Of a stretch of 64,000 nucleotides of DNA, positions 45,018 through 52,887 are shown in pieces (position 1 is the stretch's first letter; every line of letters begins with the position of its first letter). The DNA is from Candidatus Methylospira mobilis (GTDB lineage: Bacteria; Pseudomonadota; Gammaproteobacteria; Methylococcales; Methylococcaceae), in contig NZ_CP044205.1 in assembly GCF_009498235.1 (NCBI RefSeq), forward strand, positions 2,605,389 to 2,669,388, written 5' to 3'. Position numbers and translations under genes: made by a program. Below the pieces are notes generated by a model. The model did no database searches, had not been told where the DNA came from, and saw nothing but the letters and a program-made list of their open reading frames with translations.

Positions 45018-45108
45018 AAACTAGTTCCTGTCATACAGTAACAGTAAAGGCGCGGTTTGACCCGTATAGACAATCTGTCACGCCAAAACCATATTTGAGA
45101 GACCTACA

Positions 45109-45266
45109 GGTAAGCGCTGATTAAATTCTTCGACACGCTCAGAGCCTGTTCTGAGCGTAGTCGTAAGTGAATGACAAGCGATTGTTTTCGTTCATGGTGA
45201 GCCCTTCGACTACGCTCAGGAAAACCTTGTCGAACCATGAACGAAAACGCTTTATTCACCGTTTCC
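45109..45266. mobile_element. 158-bp IS5-type MITE in the 5' leader of precursor h
   Basis: The left end GGTAAGCGCTGATTAAATTC and inverted right end GGAAACGGTGAATAAAGC match the IS5 family. The inside carries an inverted pair (TTTTCGTTCATGG ... CCATGAACGAAAA) also found in the 28101-28462 element. It separates gene h from its promoter at 45266-45299. Confidence 0.75.
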
Positions 45267-45299
45267 ATAGTCTGAGTACCCGCGCGTTGCAAAAAGTTC
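45266..45299 (-). promoter_or_regulatory. ECF-type promoter of precursor h, displaced by a MITE
   Basis: On the minus strand GAAC (45299-45296), 16 bases, then GTACTCAGACTAT. Without the MITE the distance to the h start is about 96 nt, as for the other precursor genes. Confidence 0.6.
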
Positions 45300-45307
45300 T
45301 CGACTGG

Positions 45308-45526
45308 CCTCATTTTTTAAATTAAACAGTCGTTCGGTATTTTCGACTACGGTAACTGTTACTGCTTCAGGAACGTCGAAGCCTTCTCCTCCTGTAAGGT
45401 TTCGGCCGTATTCGCCAGCAGCTTGGCTTTGAATGCTTCATCCGCCCAGCACTTAGCTATCAGGCGAGCAAATTGTTGTTCATGTTCATCGTATTCCGCG
45501 TGTTGTACTGTCGATACTTCGCTCAT
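45308..45526 (-). pseudogene. Frameshifted, 3'-truncated NHLP precursor (i)
   Basis: ATG 45526 encodes MSEVSTVQHAEYDEHEQQFA then RLIAKCWADEAFKAKLLANT, a normal NHLP leader. A frameshift (extra bases after TTACAGGAGGAG) ends the frame at KASTFLKQ. In the corrected phase VTVTVVENTERLFNL is readable, and the sequence then merges into the promoter region of gene h without a GG site or core. The core has been deleted. Confidence 0.8.
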
Positions 45527-45726
45527 TGGTTTCTCCGTGAATTAAAGAAAAACTACGGCCCGCCTTGAAAACCCTTAACCGCCTATTGGATCGCTCCCGT
45601 CGGATTCATGAGCATAAAGTCGGTCAGGAATCGTTTCGACAGTACGTACACTATTGACGACTCCGGTCGCTCCCTGACGGGTACAAAAATTAGCCCAACG
45701 CCGCGCACATAGATGAGCCATCGCGA

Positions 45727-46182
45727 CTATAATGAATCATAAAACGCTTGCCTCTCACGGGTGGCAGCTCCCATTTTTCCTCGTGCGCGATCGTACTCTT
45801 GGTCTGCCGCGCGCTCCTCAGCCCAACGGTTGGCTGCCCGGTCACTGACGGCGGCTGAGCCAAACAAGTCGCGTCCCGCTTTGTTGATTGCGCGGATGCC
45901 GCGCCTGACGAACGAGCCGCCGCCGACAACATCATTCAACTCTTCATCTGATAACTCCTCCGGTTTATTAGGAACAACCATGTAGACTTCACGTTTGGTA
46001 TTTTCCACTACCTTGACAGTAACGCCTTCCGCCATTTCGAAGCCTTCTTCCTTCAGCGTTTCTGCCGTATTCGCCAGCAGCTTGGCTTTGAATGCTTTGT
46101 CGGCCCAGCATTTGGCTATCAGACGGGCGAATCGTTCGTCATGTTCATCGTATTCCGCGTGTTCTGCTGCTACTTCGTTCAT
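45727..46182 (-). CDS. NHLP-family bacteriocin precursor (j)
   Basis: The 151-residue precursor has ARLIAKCWADKAFKAKLLAN, VKVVENTKREVYMVVPNKP and EELSDEELNDVVGG. The 63-residue core starts GSFVRRGIRAINKAGRDLFG and is highly charged and hydrophilic (RAANRWAEERAADQEYDRAR), with no Cys. A canonical promoter lies 93 nt upstream. The 200 bases below it, before gene i, show no clear gene. Confidence 0.93.
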   Translation of the reverse strand: MNEVAAEHAEYDEHDERFARLIAKCWADKAFKAKLLANTAETLKEEGFEMAEGVTVKVVENTKREVYMVVPNKPEELSDEELNDVVGGGSFVRRGIRAINKAGRDLFGSAAVSDRAANRWAEERAADQEYDRARGKMGAATRERQAFYDSL

Positions 46183-46265
46183 TTGCTACTCCGTGAGTTA
46201 AAGAAAAAAGGTGAATCGCTCTCGTTTTCAACCTGCTCCGTTCAAAGCGCATCTCAATAGGATAG

Positions 46266-46300
46266 GTCTAATCTAGTAACACGCGTTAACAAAAAAGTTC
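46266..46300 (-). promoter_or_regulatory. ECF-type promoter of precursor j
   Basis: On the minus strand GAAC (46300-46297), 17 bases, then TTACTAGATTAGA. One of five similar promoters. Confidence 0.65.
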
Positions 46301-46439
46301 TGGGCTTTTTAGGTGCAACGCTCCATTCGTATCCTGGCGCGCTTTCGCTGGCAAAAGCCAATTTATTGACAATACATATAAAATATGAAAGTTTAATGAC
46401 CCAACCATTTATGCTTGCCCGTTGGCGTCGGCGACGCCT

Positions 46440-46620
46440 TCAACAATTCTTACGTCTGCAATTTCATCGGCTTTGACGAGTGTATCGCGCCGTTGACCAG
46501 GAAGGTCGAACCGTCGATTTCCTGGTCACTGCCGTGACAAGAAAGCGTTCTGCATTAAATTGCCGGTTAACGTAAAGGCACGCGATATCTCTACTGCGCT
46601 CGAAAGGATATTAACGCAAC
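46440..46620 (+). pseudogene. IS6-family transposase remnant
   Basis: In one frame YRAVDQEGRTVDFLVTAVTR is readable, the conserved DDE-domain core of IS6/IS26-like transposases, with decayed sequence around it. The rest of the gap up to 46947 has only unconvincing frames, including a 64-codon minus frame at 46642-46836 of no known family. Confidence 0.6.
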
Positions 46621-46947
46621 GCGTCTAATGGAAGAGCGCGACTAGTAGATCGTTCCGTCAATATCATTCCAGATTACCCTATAATAGCCCTGACTCTTTG
46701 CAACGCTTAATGGGGTGTGATCATCCATTACGGGGAAAACAAAACGTGCGGCACTGTTGTTGACGGAGGAACAAAAGACGATGATGAAACTTTCCAGGTC
46801 GAGAACCGCGCCGACACGCGAAGTTGAGCGCGCCAAGGTATTGATCGTCTATCGACGAGATCAATGCTTCACCCGTTATATTTCGATGGACAAATTCGAC
46901 ATAGGGTAGTCAAATATGTAACCATTTTTATGGAACGATCTACTGGT

Positions 46948-47344
46948 TTACTCCTTGAACCCGTCAGAGACACTTCTAAAAGTTGAAGTAAACATTCTAG
47001 GCAATGCGGTTGCAGCGCTAGCAACATCTTCTGACGTACGTACTACCTTTCTGGCTGTGCGGCCCAGAAATCCAGCGGGACCCCCGCCTACCACCCCATC
47101 CAACTCCTCGCCGGTTAATTCGGCCAGACGTTCCGGGATGACCAGATGATAAACGCTATTGCTGTTTTCCACGGCTCTGATGGCTAAGCCTTCTTCTATC
47201 TCATAACCTTCCTCTTTCAAAGTTTCCATCGTGTCGGATAGCAGCTTGGTTGGCTTTGAATGCTTCGTCAGCCCAGCATTTGGCTATCAGCAGGGAAAAT
47301 TGTTCATCGTACTCATCGAGTTGATGCTCTGCATCTGCGTTCAT
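46948..47344 (-). pseudogene. NHLP precursor (l) with a 4-bp frameshift
   Basis: ATG 47344 encodes MNADAEHQLDEYDEQFSLLI then AKCWADEAFKA, and the frame is then lost. The correct phase resumes with METLKEEGYEIEEGLAIRAV and runs through AELTGEELDGVVGG into a 44-residue core (GPAGFLGRTARKVVRTSEDV and onward), with no Cys. The cause is a tandem duplication of CCAA (plus-strand TTGGTTGG at 47246-47253). Everything else is intact and a promoter is present, so the lesion may be recent or reversible by slippage. Confidence 0.88.
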
Positions 47345-47422
47345 AAGCTCATCCTCATAGAAAAGGCGCGGTTCGATCCGTTGATTTTATCTGTCCCACC
47401 CGAATCGCTTCAATGACACAGT

Positions 47423-47456
47423 TGTGTTTTGAGTAACAGCATGTATCAAAAAGTTC
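47423..47456 (-). promoter_or_regulatory. ECF-type promoter of precursor l
   Basis: On the minus strand GAAC (47456-47453), 16 bases, then TTACTCAAAACAC. The distance to the ATG is 88 nt. The leader contains ATCGAACCGCGCC (47377-47365), also found before the 28.6-kb peptide. Confidence 0.65.
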
Positions 47457-47479
47457 TCGCCTGATCCCACTTTTATCCG

Positions 47480-47850
47480 GCAACAGCGTTAGCAGGCCAT
47501 CCTGACACGCGGCGAAAAAAAGTTGCCTGTTATTCCGCCCAAACCCAGCAGAAAACGCGGCAAACCGGCCAAATCGATGCCCACAGCCTGTGGGAACGAT
47601 TCAAGGTCATTTGCTGCTGTTCGCCAAAAAACCGCATATGGACTTTACCAATAACCGCGCCGGGCAAAATTCAATAATAATGGGTCAAAGTCAAACAAAA
47701 GCTCTGCCTGCTCCTGCCCAGAAGACTGTGCACACGCCTATTGTCGAATATCCAGCTATCTGCAAAGCATAGCCGAGCGGGTATAAAATCCACTCATCGC
47801 GTTTCAAATCGCACTCGCTGGGAATGCCGCATTAATTGGGCGCAAGTAGT
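47480..47850 (+). pseudogene. IS66-type transposase remnant
   Basis: Fragments in different frames match the C-terminal region of IS66-like transposases: RGEKKLPVIPPKPSRKRGKP, IDAHSLWERFK, DFTNNRAGQ, and AYCRISSYLQSIAERV then NPLIAFQIALAG. There are several frameshifts and one stop. It fills most of the gap 47457-47962. Confidence 0.65.
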
Positions 47851-47962
47851 TACAATGTGGGTTATGTACGCTACCGTACCGATATTGCCTGGTGTTTTGG
47901 TTAGGCTCTGAAACCAAGTCGATCCAGTTGGCTTATTTTAGATAACCTTTGGAGCATCAATC

Positions 47963-50900
47963 ATGGCAAATACCACCACCAGCGTGAATTTAACCGGTGT
48001 TACCGGCAACGTATACGCCACATCAGGCGTTACCACCTCATACAGCAGCGTGCCGCAGACCAATGCAATCAATTTCATAGTTGGTGCGGGCGCAAGCATA
48101 CAGACCGCCAACCAGAACTATACCACCGATGCAGCAATCGGCTATCATCAGTTGGAAACCATTCAGGCTCAGGGTTCCTATGCTAATTTTACCGCATGGA
48201 GCTTCTCTGGTCTGGTTACCCTGACCAATACCGTCACCGGGCAAAGTATTGTATTCCAATTAACCCAGCCCAGCGGCGTCGGCGGCGCCAACAACTCCGG
48301 TGTCAATGTTCAATTTCTGGATGGCACCCTGGCGTTTACCTCCAATGTGAGCGTCAACGGTTCGTGGACGGTCTGGATCACCCAGGGTGGTTCCGATACG
48401 AGTACTTGGGGTACCAACTCCGTGGCGATCCCTTACACTGCGGCTACCGCTGTAAATCTGACCACACTGGGCGCTGCCGGTAACAACACCGTCAATTCGT
48501 TGGTTAATTCGTCGGGCGTGACGAGCACGAGCTGGACGTCATCCGGCGGTACTACTGCCTTTACCAGCGCGAATCTGAGCGGTTTGAGCGGCAACGTGTA
48601 CGCAGCTGCGAACGATACCACCACTTACACCAATGTTCCGCTGGCCAATGCAGCCAACTTCATTGTAGGCGCAGGCGCAGGCGCACTCATCACTAATCCG
48701 AACTATACCACCGATGCCGTAACCGGCCCCCATGTACTGGAAACCATACAGATACAGGGTTCCTATACCAATTTTACCGCATGGAGCACCTATGGTCTGG
48801 TTACCCTGACCAATTTCGGCACCGGGCAGAGCATTGCATTCCAGTTGACCAAACCAGGCAACGGCGCCAACAGTTCCGGCGTCAACGTACAGTTCCTGGA
48901 TGGCACCCTGGCGTTTATATCCACGGTGAGCTCCAGCGGTGCGTGGGGGATCTCGATTACCCAGGGTGGTTCCGGCGCCAGCAACTGGGGTACCAACTCC
49001 GTGAGTCTCCCTTACACAGCAGCTTCCGCAGTGAATTTGACCACACTGGGCGCTACCGGCAGCAATACCGTCAATCCGAATGTGAATTCGTCGAGCGTGG
49101 GAAGCTGGCCCTCGTCGGGCGGTACGGCGCCCGGCGGCACCACCTTTACGCTCACTACCACCGTGGGCAACTTTATTGGTGGGCCTGGTAATGACACCTT
49201 TATGGGCACCTTCAGTAATGGAGGGGTTAATACGTTTCTTGTTGGAGATGTGCTGACCGGTAACGGCGGTACCAATACACTGATAATTTCGCCCAACATA
49301 GCCAATACGGCAATGACACTGGATGATACCTACTGGGCCGGCGTTTCCGGCATCCAGAATATTATTTTCAACTCAACAGGCAACGGCGCACAAACCTTCA
49401 GCACAGGCGCTAGTTTTAATTCGGCATTCACACCAGGCGGCGTTAATCTGACGACAGCATCCACTGGCGGCGCGATTACTATCGGCATGGGTACGTTTAC
49501 CGGGGCTACAACACTCACAACAACTTCCGCTGCCGGCGCGCAGACTATTACAACCGGGTCAGGTGTTGCCGTGGTGATAGCATCATCCGGTGCTGGTGCG
49601 TTAAATATCAGCGGGGCAAATCTTGCGGCAGTGACCGCATTAACGACAGGGGTAGGTGCGCAGACGATTACCAATACCGGTACAGGTGCTGTGACAGTGA
49701 TAGCAACCGACGTTTCAGGAACGCAGACTATTACACTGGGCAACGGTAACAACATTGTAACTGATGTTACCGGTTCGGGTGCAGTAACGGTAATCGTGGG
49801 TACGGGCTCCAATACCCTGAGTATCGGTGCTGCAACTGCAACGGGAAACACCTCAGGCATCTTCAATGTGACTTACGGCACTCACAATTCAACCGGTCCG
49901 GATAGCATCACGGTAGGTACCGGCGGCACAACCTACGCCACTGCCGCCAATTATGTGATTACGGGTGCGGTTACCGGAGACCGCTTTACCTTTGCAGCGG
50001 ATACCGCTTCTTCAAATGCCGCACTGACAACAATGGGAGCTACCACAATCGCATCAATTGAGGCTGCAGTCGCGGGTCACGCGCATGCTGTCGCCTACGG
50101 CCTCGTTGGCGGCAACACTTATGTGGCGGAATCGGTGTCAGGCACCTTGGGGATTACCGATACAACGCTGATCGAGTTGCTTGGGACGCATACGCTGACT
50201 GCTGCAACGGGTTACGTCACAGTTGCTTCGCCGGATGGCCCTACGCCTACGCCTACGCCTACGCCTACGCCTACGCCTACGCCTACGCCTACGCCTACGC
50301 CTACGCCTACGCCGCAGACATTTACGCTCACTGCCGGAGTTGGCAGCTTCGTTGCAACAACATCGGGTATTAACACTTTTAACGGCACCTACAGCGACGG
50401 CGGTGTTGGAGCAGGTAATACATTTCAAATTGGCGATACTATCACTGGTAATGGTAGTAACAATACGTTGAGTATCACCCCTAATACGGCGATTTTGGGT
50501 GGAACTGCTGCTACCTCATTTACGCCACAAGCCTCACCGGTAATAAATGACAGCATTTGGAGTCACGTCAGCGGTATCCAAAATGTTTCGATTACAACAG
50601 GCGCCGGCGCACAGACTATTACCTCAGGCGCTTTTTTTAATGCCGCATTCGCGGCGGGTATCAATCTGACGTCTATAGCCGCCGGCGGTGCGATTAATAT
50701 TTTTATGGATGGGAGTAATGGTGGCACCCTGTTTAACGGCGCTGCAACAGTCACAGCAACGACATCCGGTGCAGGTGCGCAGACTATTGACGCCGGCTCA
50801 GGTCTTACCACAGTGATAGCATCATCCAACGGAGGCGCGCAGACCATTGTTGGCAGCAATTTTGCTGCCGTGTCGGCAATAAACACTGGCAACGGTGCGC

Positions 50901-52405
50901 AGACGATTACCAGTACCGGTACAGGTGCTGTGACAGTGATAGCAACCGACGTTTCAGGAACGCAGACTATTACACTGGGCAACGGTAACAACATTGTAAC
51001 TGATGTTACCGGTTCGGGTGCAGTAACGGTAATCGTGGGTACGGGCTCCAATACCCTGAGTATCGGTGCTGCAACTGCAACGGGAAACACCTCAGGCATC
51101 TTCAATGTGACTTACGGCACTCACAATTCAACCGGTCCGGATAGCATCACGGTAGGTACCGGCGGCACAACCTACGCCACTGCCGCCAATTACGTGATTA
51201 CGGGTGCGGTTACCGGAGACCGCTTTACCTTTGCAGCGGATACCGCTTCTTCAAATGCCGCACTGACAACAATGGGAGCTACCACAATCGCATCAATTGA
51301 GGCTGCAGTCGCGGGTCACGCGCATGCTGTCGCCTACGGTCTCGTTGGCGGCAACACTTATGTGGCGGAATCGGTGTCAGGCACATTGGGGATTACCGAT
51401 ACAACGTTGATCGAGTTGCTAGGCACGTATACGCTGGCTGCTGCAACGGGCTACGTAACAGTAACTCCAAATCCACAGACATTTACCCTCACTGCCGGAG
51501 TCGGCAGCTTTGTTGCGACAACAGCCGGCGTTAACACGTTTAACGGCACCTATAGTGATGGAGGAGTTAGTAGCCCTACGCCTAATACATTTCAAATTGG
51601 CGATACTATCACTGGTTACGGAACCAACAATACGCTGAATATCACCCCTAATACAACAATTGGAGCTGGAGCTGCTGCTACTTCATTTACGCCACAAGCC
51701 TCACCGGTAATAAATGACAGCATTTGGAGTCACGTCAGCGGTATCCAAAATGTTTCGATTACAACAGGCGCCGGCGCACAGACTATTACCTCCGGCGCCT
51801 TTTTTAATGCGGCATTCGCGGCAGGCGGCGTAAATCTGACGTCGATAACCACTGGCGGCGCGATTAATATTTTCATGGATGGAAGTAATGGTGGCACCCT
51901 TTTTACCGGAGTTGAAACAATCACGGCAACAACATCCGGTGCAGGTGCGCAGACCATTGACACCGGCTCTGGTCTTACCACCGTGATAGCATCAGCCAAT
52001 GGTGGTGCGCAAACCATTGTTGGTGCAAATCTGGCGACAGCGTCGGTAACAAACACTGGCAACGGCGCTCAGACGATTACCAGTACGGGTGCAGGTGTTG
52101 TCACACTAACGGCAGTAGGCTTTTCAGGCGCGCAGACGATTACAACGGGTGCAGGCAACGATATTTTAAACGTGACGCTCTCTGCCGGAGCAATCAATAC
52201 CATTTCAACGGGCGCAGGCAACGATACGATTAACCTCTTTTATGCTGCTGGCGCGGCTTCAACCAACACCATTACAGGCGGCCTCGATGCGGACACTATC
52301 AGCCTGGGCAGTCAAACCACCGGTACAGTCGATACTCTGGTCTATGCGGCACTTACCGGTACCAATGATACAGGCTCGGCTATCACCGCCAACGGCGCGC
52401 ACTGA
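47963..52405 (+). CDS. Large repeat-rich RTX-like surface protein (frameshifted near the C-terminus)
   Basis: The 1480-codon frame encodes a Thr/Asn/Gly/Ala-rich protein with no signal peptide. Two copies of an unknown N-terminal domain of about 170 residues come first (VQFLDGTLAF is in both). Beta-roll-like modules follow, with many GAQTITTG-type turns and Ca-binding-like GGPGNDTF and GAGNDI motifs. A (Pro-Thr)12 linker lies at codons 760-783, and a long stretch is repeated almost exactly. Such proteins usually leave by type I secretion with a C-terminal signal. Here the frame ends at 52405, but about 105 further codons of similar style continue in another phase to 52722. I recognise no named family for the N-terminal domain. 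Confidence 0.8.
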   Translation: MANTTTSVNLTGVTGNVYATSGVTTSYSSVPQTNAINFIVGAGASIQTANQNYTTDAAIGYHQLETIQAQGSYANFTAWSFSGLVTLTNTVTGQSIVFQLTQPSGVGGANNSGVNVQFLDGTLAFTSNVSVNGSWTVWITQGGSDTSTWGTNSVAIPYTAATAVNLTTLGAAGNNTVNSLVNSSGVTSTSWTSSGGTTAFTSANLSGLSGNVYAAANDTTTYTNVPLANAANFIVGAGAGALITNPNYTTDAVTGPHVLETIQIQGSYTNFTAWSTYGLVTLTNFGTGQSIAFQLTKPGNGANSSGVNVQFLDGTLAFISTVSSSGAWGISITQGGSGASNWGTNSVSLPYTAASAVNLTTLGATGSNTVNPNVNSSSVGSWPSSGGTAPGGTTFTLTTTVGNFIGGPGNDTFMGTFSNGGVNTFLVGDVLTGNGGTNTLIISPNIANTAMTLDDTYWAGVSGIQNIIFNSTGNGAQTFSTGASFNSAFTPGGVNLTTASTGGAITIGMGTFTGATTLTTTSAAGAQTITTGSGVAVVIASSGAGALNISGANLAAVTALTTGVGAQTITNTGTGAVTVIATDVSGTQTITLGNGNNIVTDVTGSGAVTVIVGTGSNTLSIGAATATGNTSGIFNVTYGTHNSTGPDSITVGTGGTTYATAANYVITGAVTGDRFTFAADTASSNAALTTMGATTIASIEAAVAGHAHAVAYGLVGGNTYVAESVSGTLGITDTTLIELLGTHTLTAATGYVTVASPDGPTPTPTPTPTPTPTPTPTPTPTPTPQTFTLTAGVGSFVATTSGINTFNGTYSDGGVGAGNTFQIGDTITGNGSNNTLSITPNTAILGGTAATSFTPQASPVINDSIWSHVSGIQNVSITTGAGAQTITSGAFFNAAFAAGINLTSIAAGGAINIFMDGSNGGTLFNGAATVTATTSGAGAQTIDAGSGLTTVIASSNGGAQTIVGSNFAAVSAINTGNGAQTITSTGTGAVTVIATDVSGTQTITLGNGNNIVTDVTGSGAVTVIVGTGSNTLSIGAATATGNTSGIFNVTYGTHNSTGPDSITVGTGGTTYATAANYVITGAVTGDRFTFAADTASSNAALTTMGATTIASIEAAVAGHAHAVAYGLVGGNTYVAESVSGTLGITDTTLIELLGTYTLAAATGYVTVTPNPQTFTLTAGVGSFVATTAGVNTFNGTYSDGGVSSPTPNTFQIGDTITGYGTNNTLNITPNTTIGAGAAATSFTPQASPVINDSIWSHVSGIQNVSITTGAGAQTITSGAFFNAAFAAGGVNLTSITTGGAINIFMDGSNGGTLFTGVETITATTSGAGAQTIDTGSGLTTVIASANGGAQTIVGANLATASVTNTGNGAQTITSTGAGVVTLTAVGFSGAQTITTGAGNDILNVTLSAGAINTISTGAGNDTINLFYAAGAASTNTITGGLDADTISLGSQTTGTVDTLVYAALTGTNDTGSAITANGAH
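49665..50230 (+). repeat. First copy of a ~0.56-kb near-identical internal repeat
   Basis: This stretch recurs at 50904-51469 (offset 1239 bases) with very few differences until the last 60 bases. It encodes AVTVIATDVSGTQTITLGNG and the following module in both places. The near identity at DNA level, including third positions, points to recent duplication or gene conversion. Confidence 0.85.
50240..50311 (+). repeat. (CCTACG)12 hexamer array encoding (Pro-Thr)12
   Basis: Twelve exact hexamers in a row. Each gain or loss of a unit changes the linker by one Pro-Thr pair without shifting the frame. The antisense frame reads poly-Arg and is not a gene. Confidence 0.95.
50904..51469 (+). repeat. 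Second copy of the ~0.56-kb internal repeat
   Basis: See 49665-50230. The copy ends near the start of the next module (TFTLTAGVGSFVATTAG). Confidence 0.85.
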
Positions 52406-52722
52406 GCGGTGTCGACGTTATCAGCGGCGCAAGAACGGGGGACGTAATCAATCTTGGCGCTGCTGCCGGTGCGCTGACCAACGCACTGCTTGGCGTTTTC
52501 ACAGCACCGGTTGTTGCCGGTGTGGCGTCTGCGGAAATCGTGCGAGGTAATTATACTGGCGGAACCAATGGTACGTTTACTGCCTCTGCTGCTGGTACCT
52601 CATCCCTGGTTCAATGGGCCGATGCGACTGTCGGCCACGGTACGGCTGCGGTTGTCCTCGTTGGTTATGCTGATACCGGGGCTACGGCTTTTACCGGAGC
52701 GGGGCTCATCACCCTCGCTTAA
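52406..52722 (+). pseudogene. Out-of-frame C-terminal segment of the large surface protein
   Basis: In the phase that would follow a one-base insertion near 52399, the sequence reads LSGVDVISGARTGDVINLGA and continues to GHGTAAVVLVGYADTGATAF then TGAGLITLA. It has the same composition as the upstream protein and ends like a type I secretion target. A single missing base (GCGCGCAC for GCGCGGCAC) would explain the break. This could be a real mutation or a sequencing error. Confidence 0.7.
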
Positions 52723-52765
52723 GGAAATTGCGGGGAGAATGCGTGGGTAGCCGCACGCCGATTCC

Positions 52766-52782
52766 GAGGGGCCGCCCCCCTC
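52766..52782 (+). terminator. GC-rich hairpin after the surface protein gene
   Basis: GAGGGG (52766-52771), 5-nt loop, CCCCTC (52777-52782). There is no strong U-run, so termination is tentative. Confidence 0.35.
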
Positions 52783-52887
52783 ACCTTTGATACAGCATTG
52801 CGTGATACACCCATTGCGTTAAAAGGCTTACGCATCCACGCATTCGTGACACACTAACGGCTCGCGTTTGAAAACGGAGGTAAGTAA

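Noticed and set aside
45540-45726. Possible extra core or small peptide between j and i (48 codons, MAHLCARRWANF)
   Set aside because: Two phases look equally protein-like, with no leader or GG site; not distinguishable from chance.
45690-45935. 81-codon ORF overlapping precursor j
   Set aside because: Shadow frame of the NHLP gene on the same strand.
46642-46836. 64-codon minus ORF ending DDHTPLSVAKSQGYYRVI
   Set aside because: Slight ankyrin-like look at the end only, no leader motif, no ribosome-binding site; lies among IS debris.
50138-50428. Poly-arginine ORF on the minus strand
   Set aside because: It is the complement of the (CCTACG)12 array inside the surface protein gene; no start context and no independent support.
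48038-52062. Many long minus-strand ORFs opposite the surface protein gene
   Set aside because: They arise from the repetitive GC-skewed codons of the plus-strand gene and have Val/Pro-rich nonsense composition.
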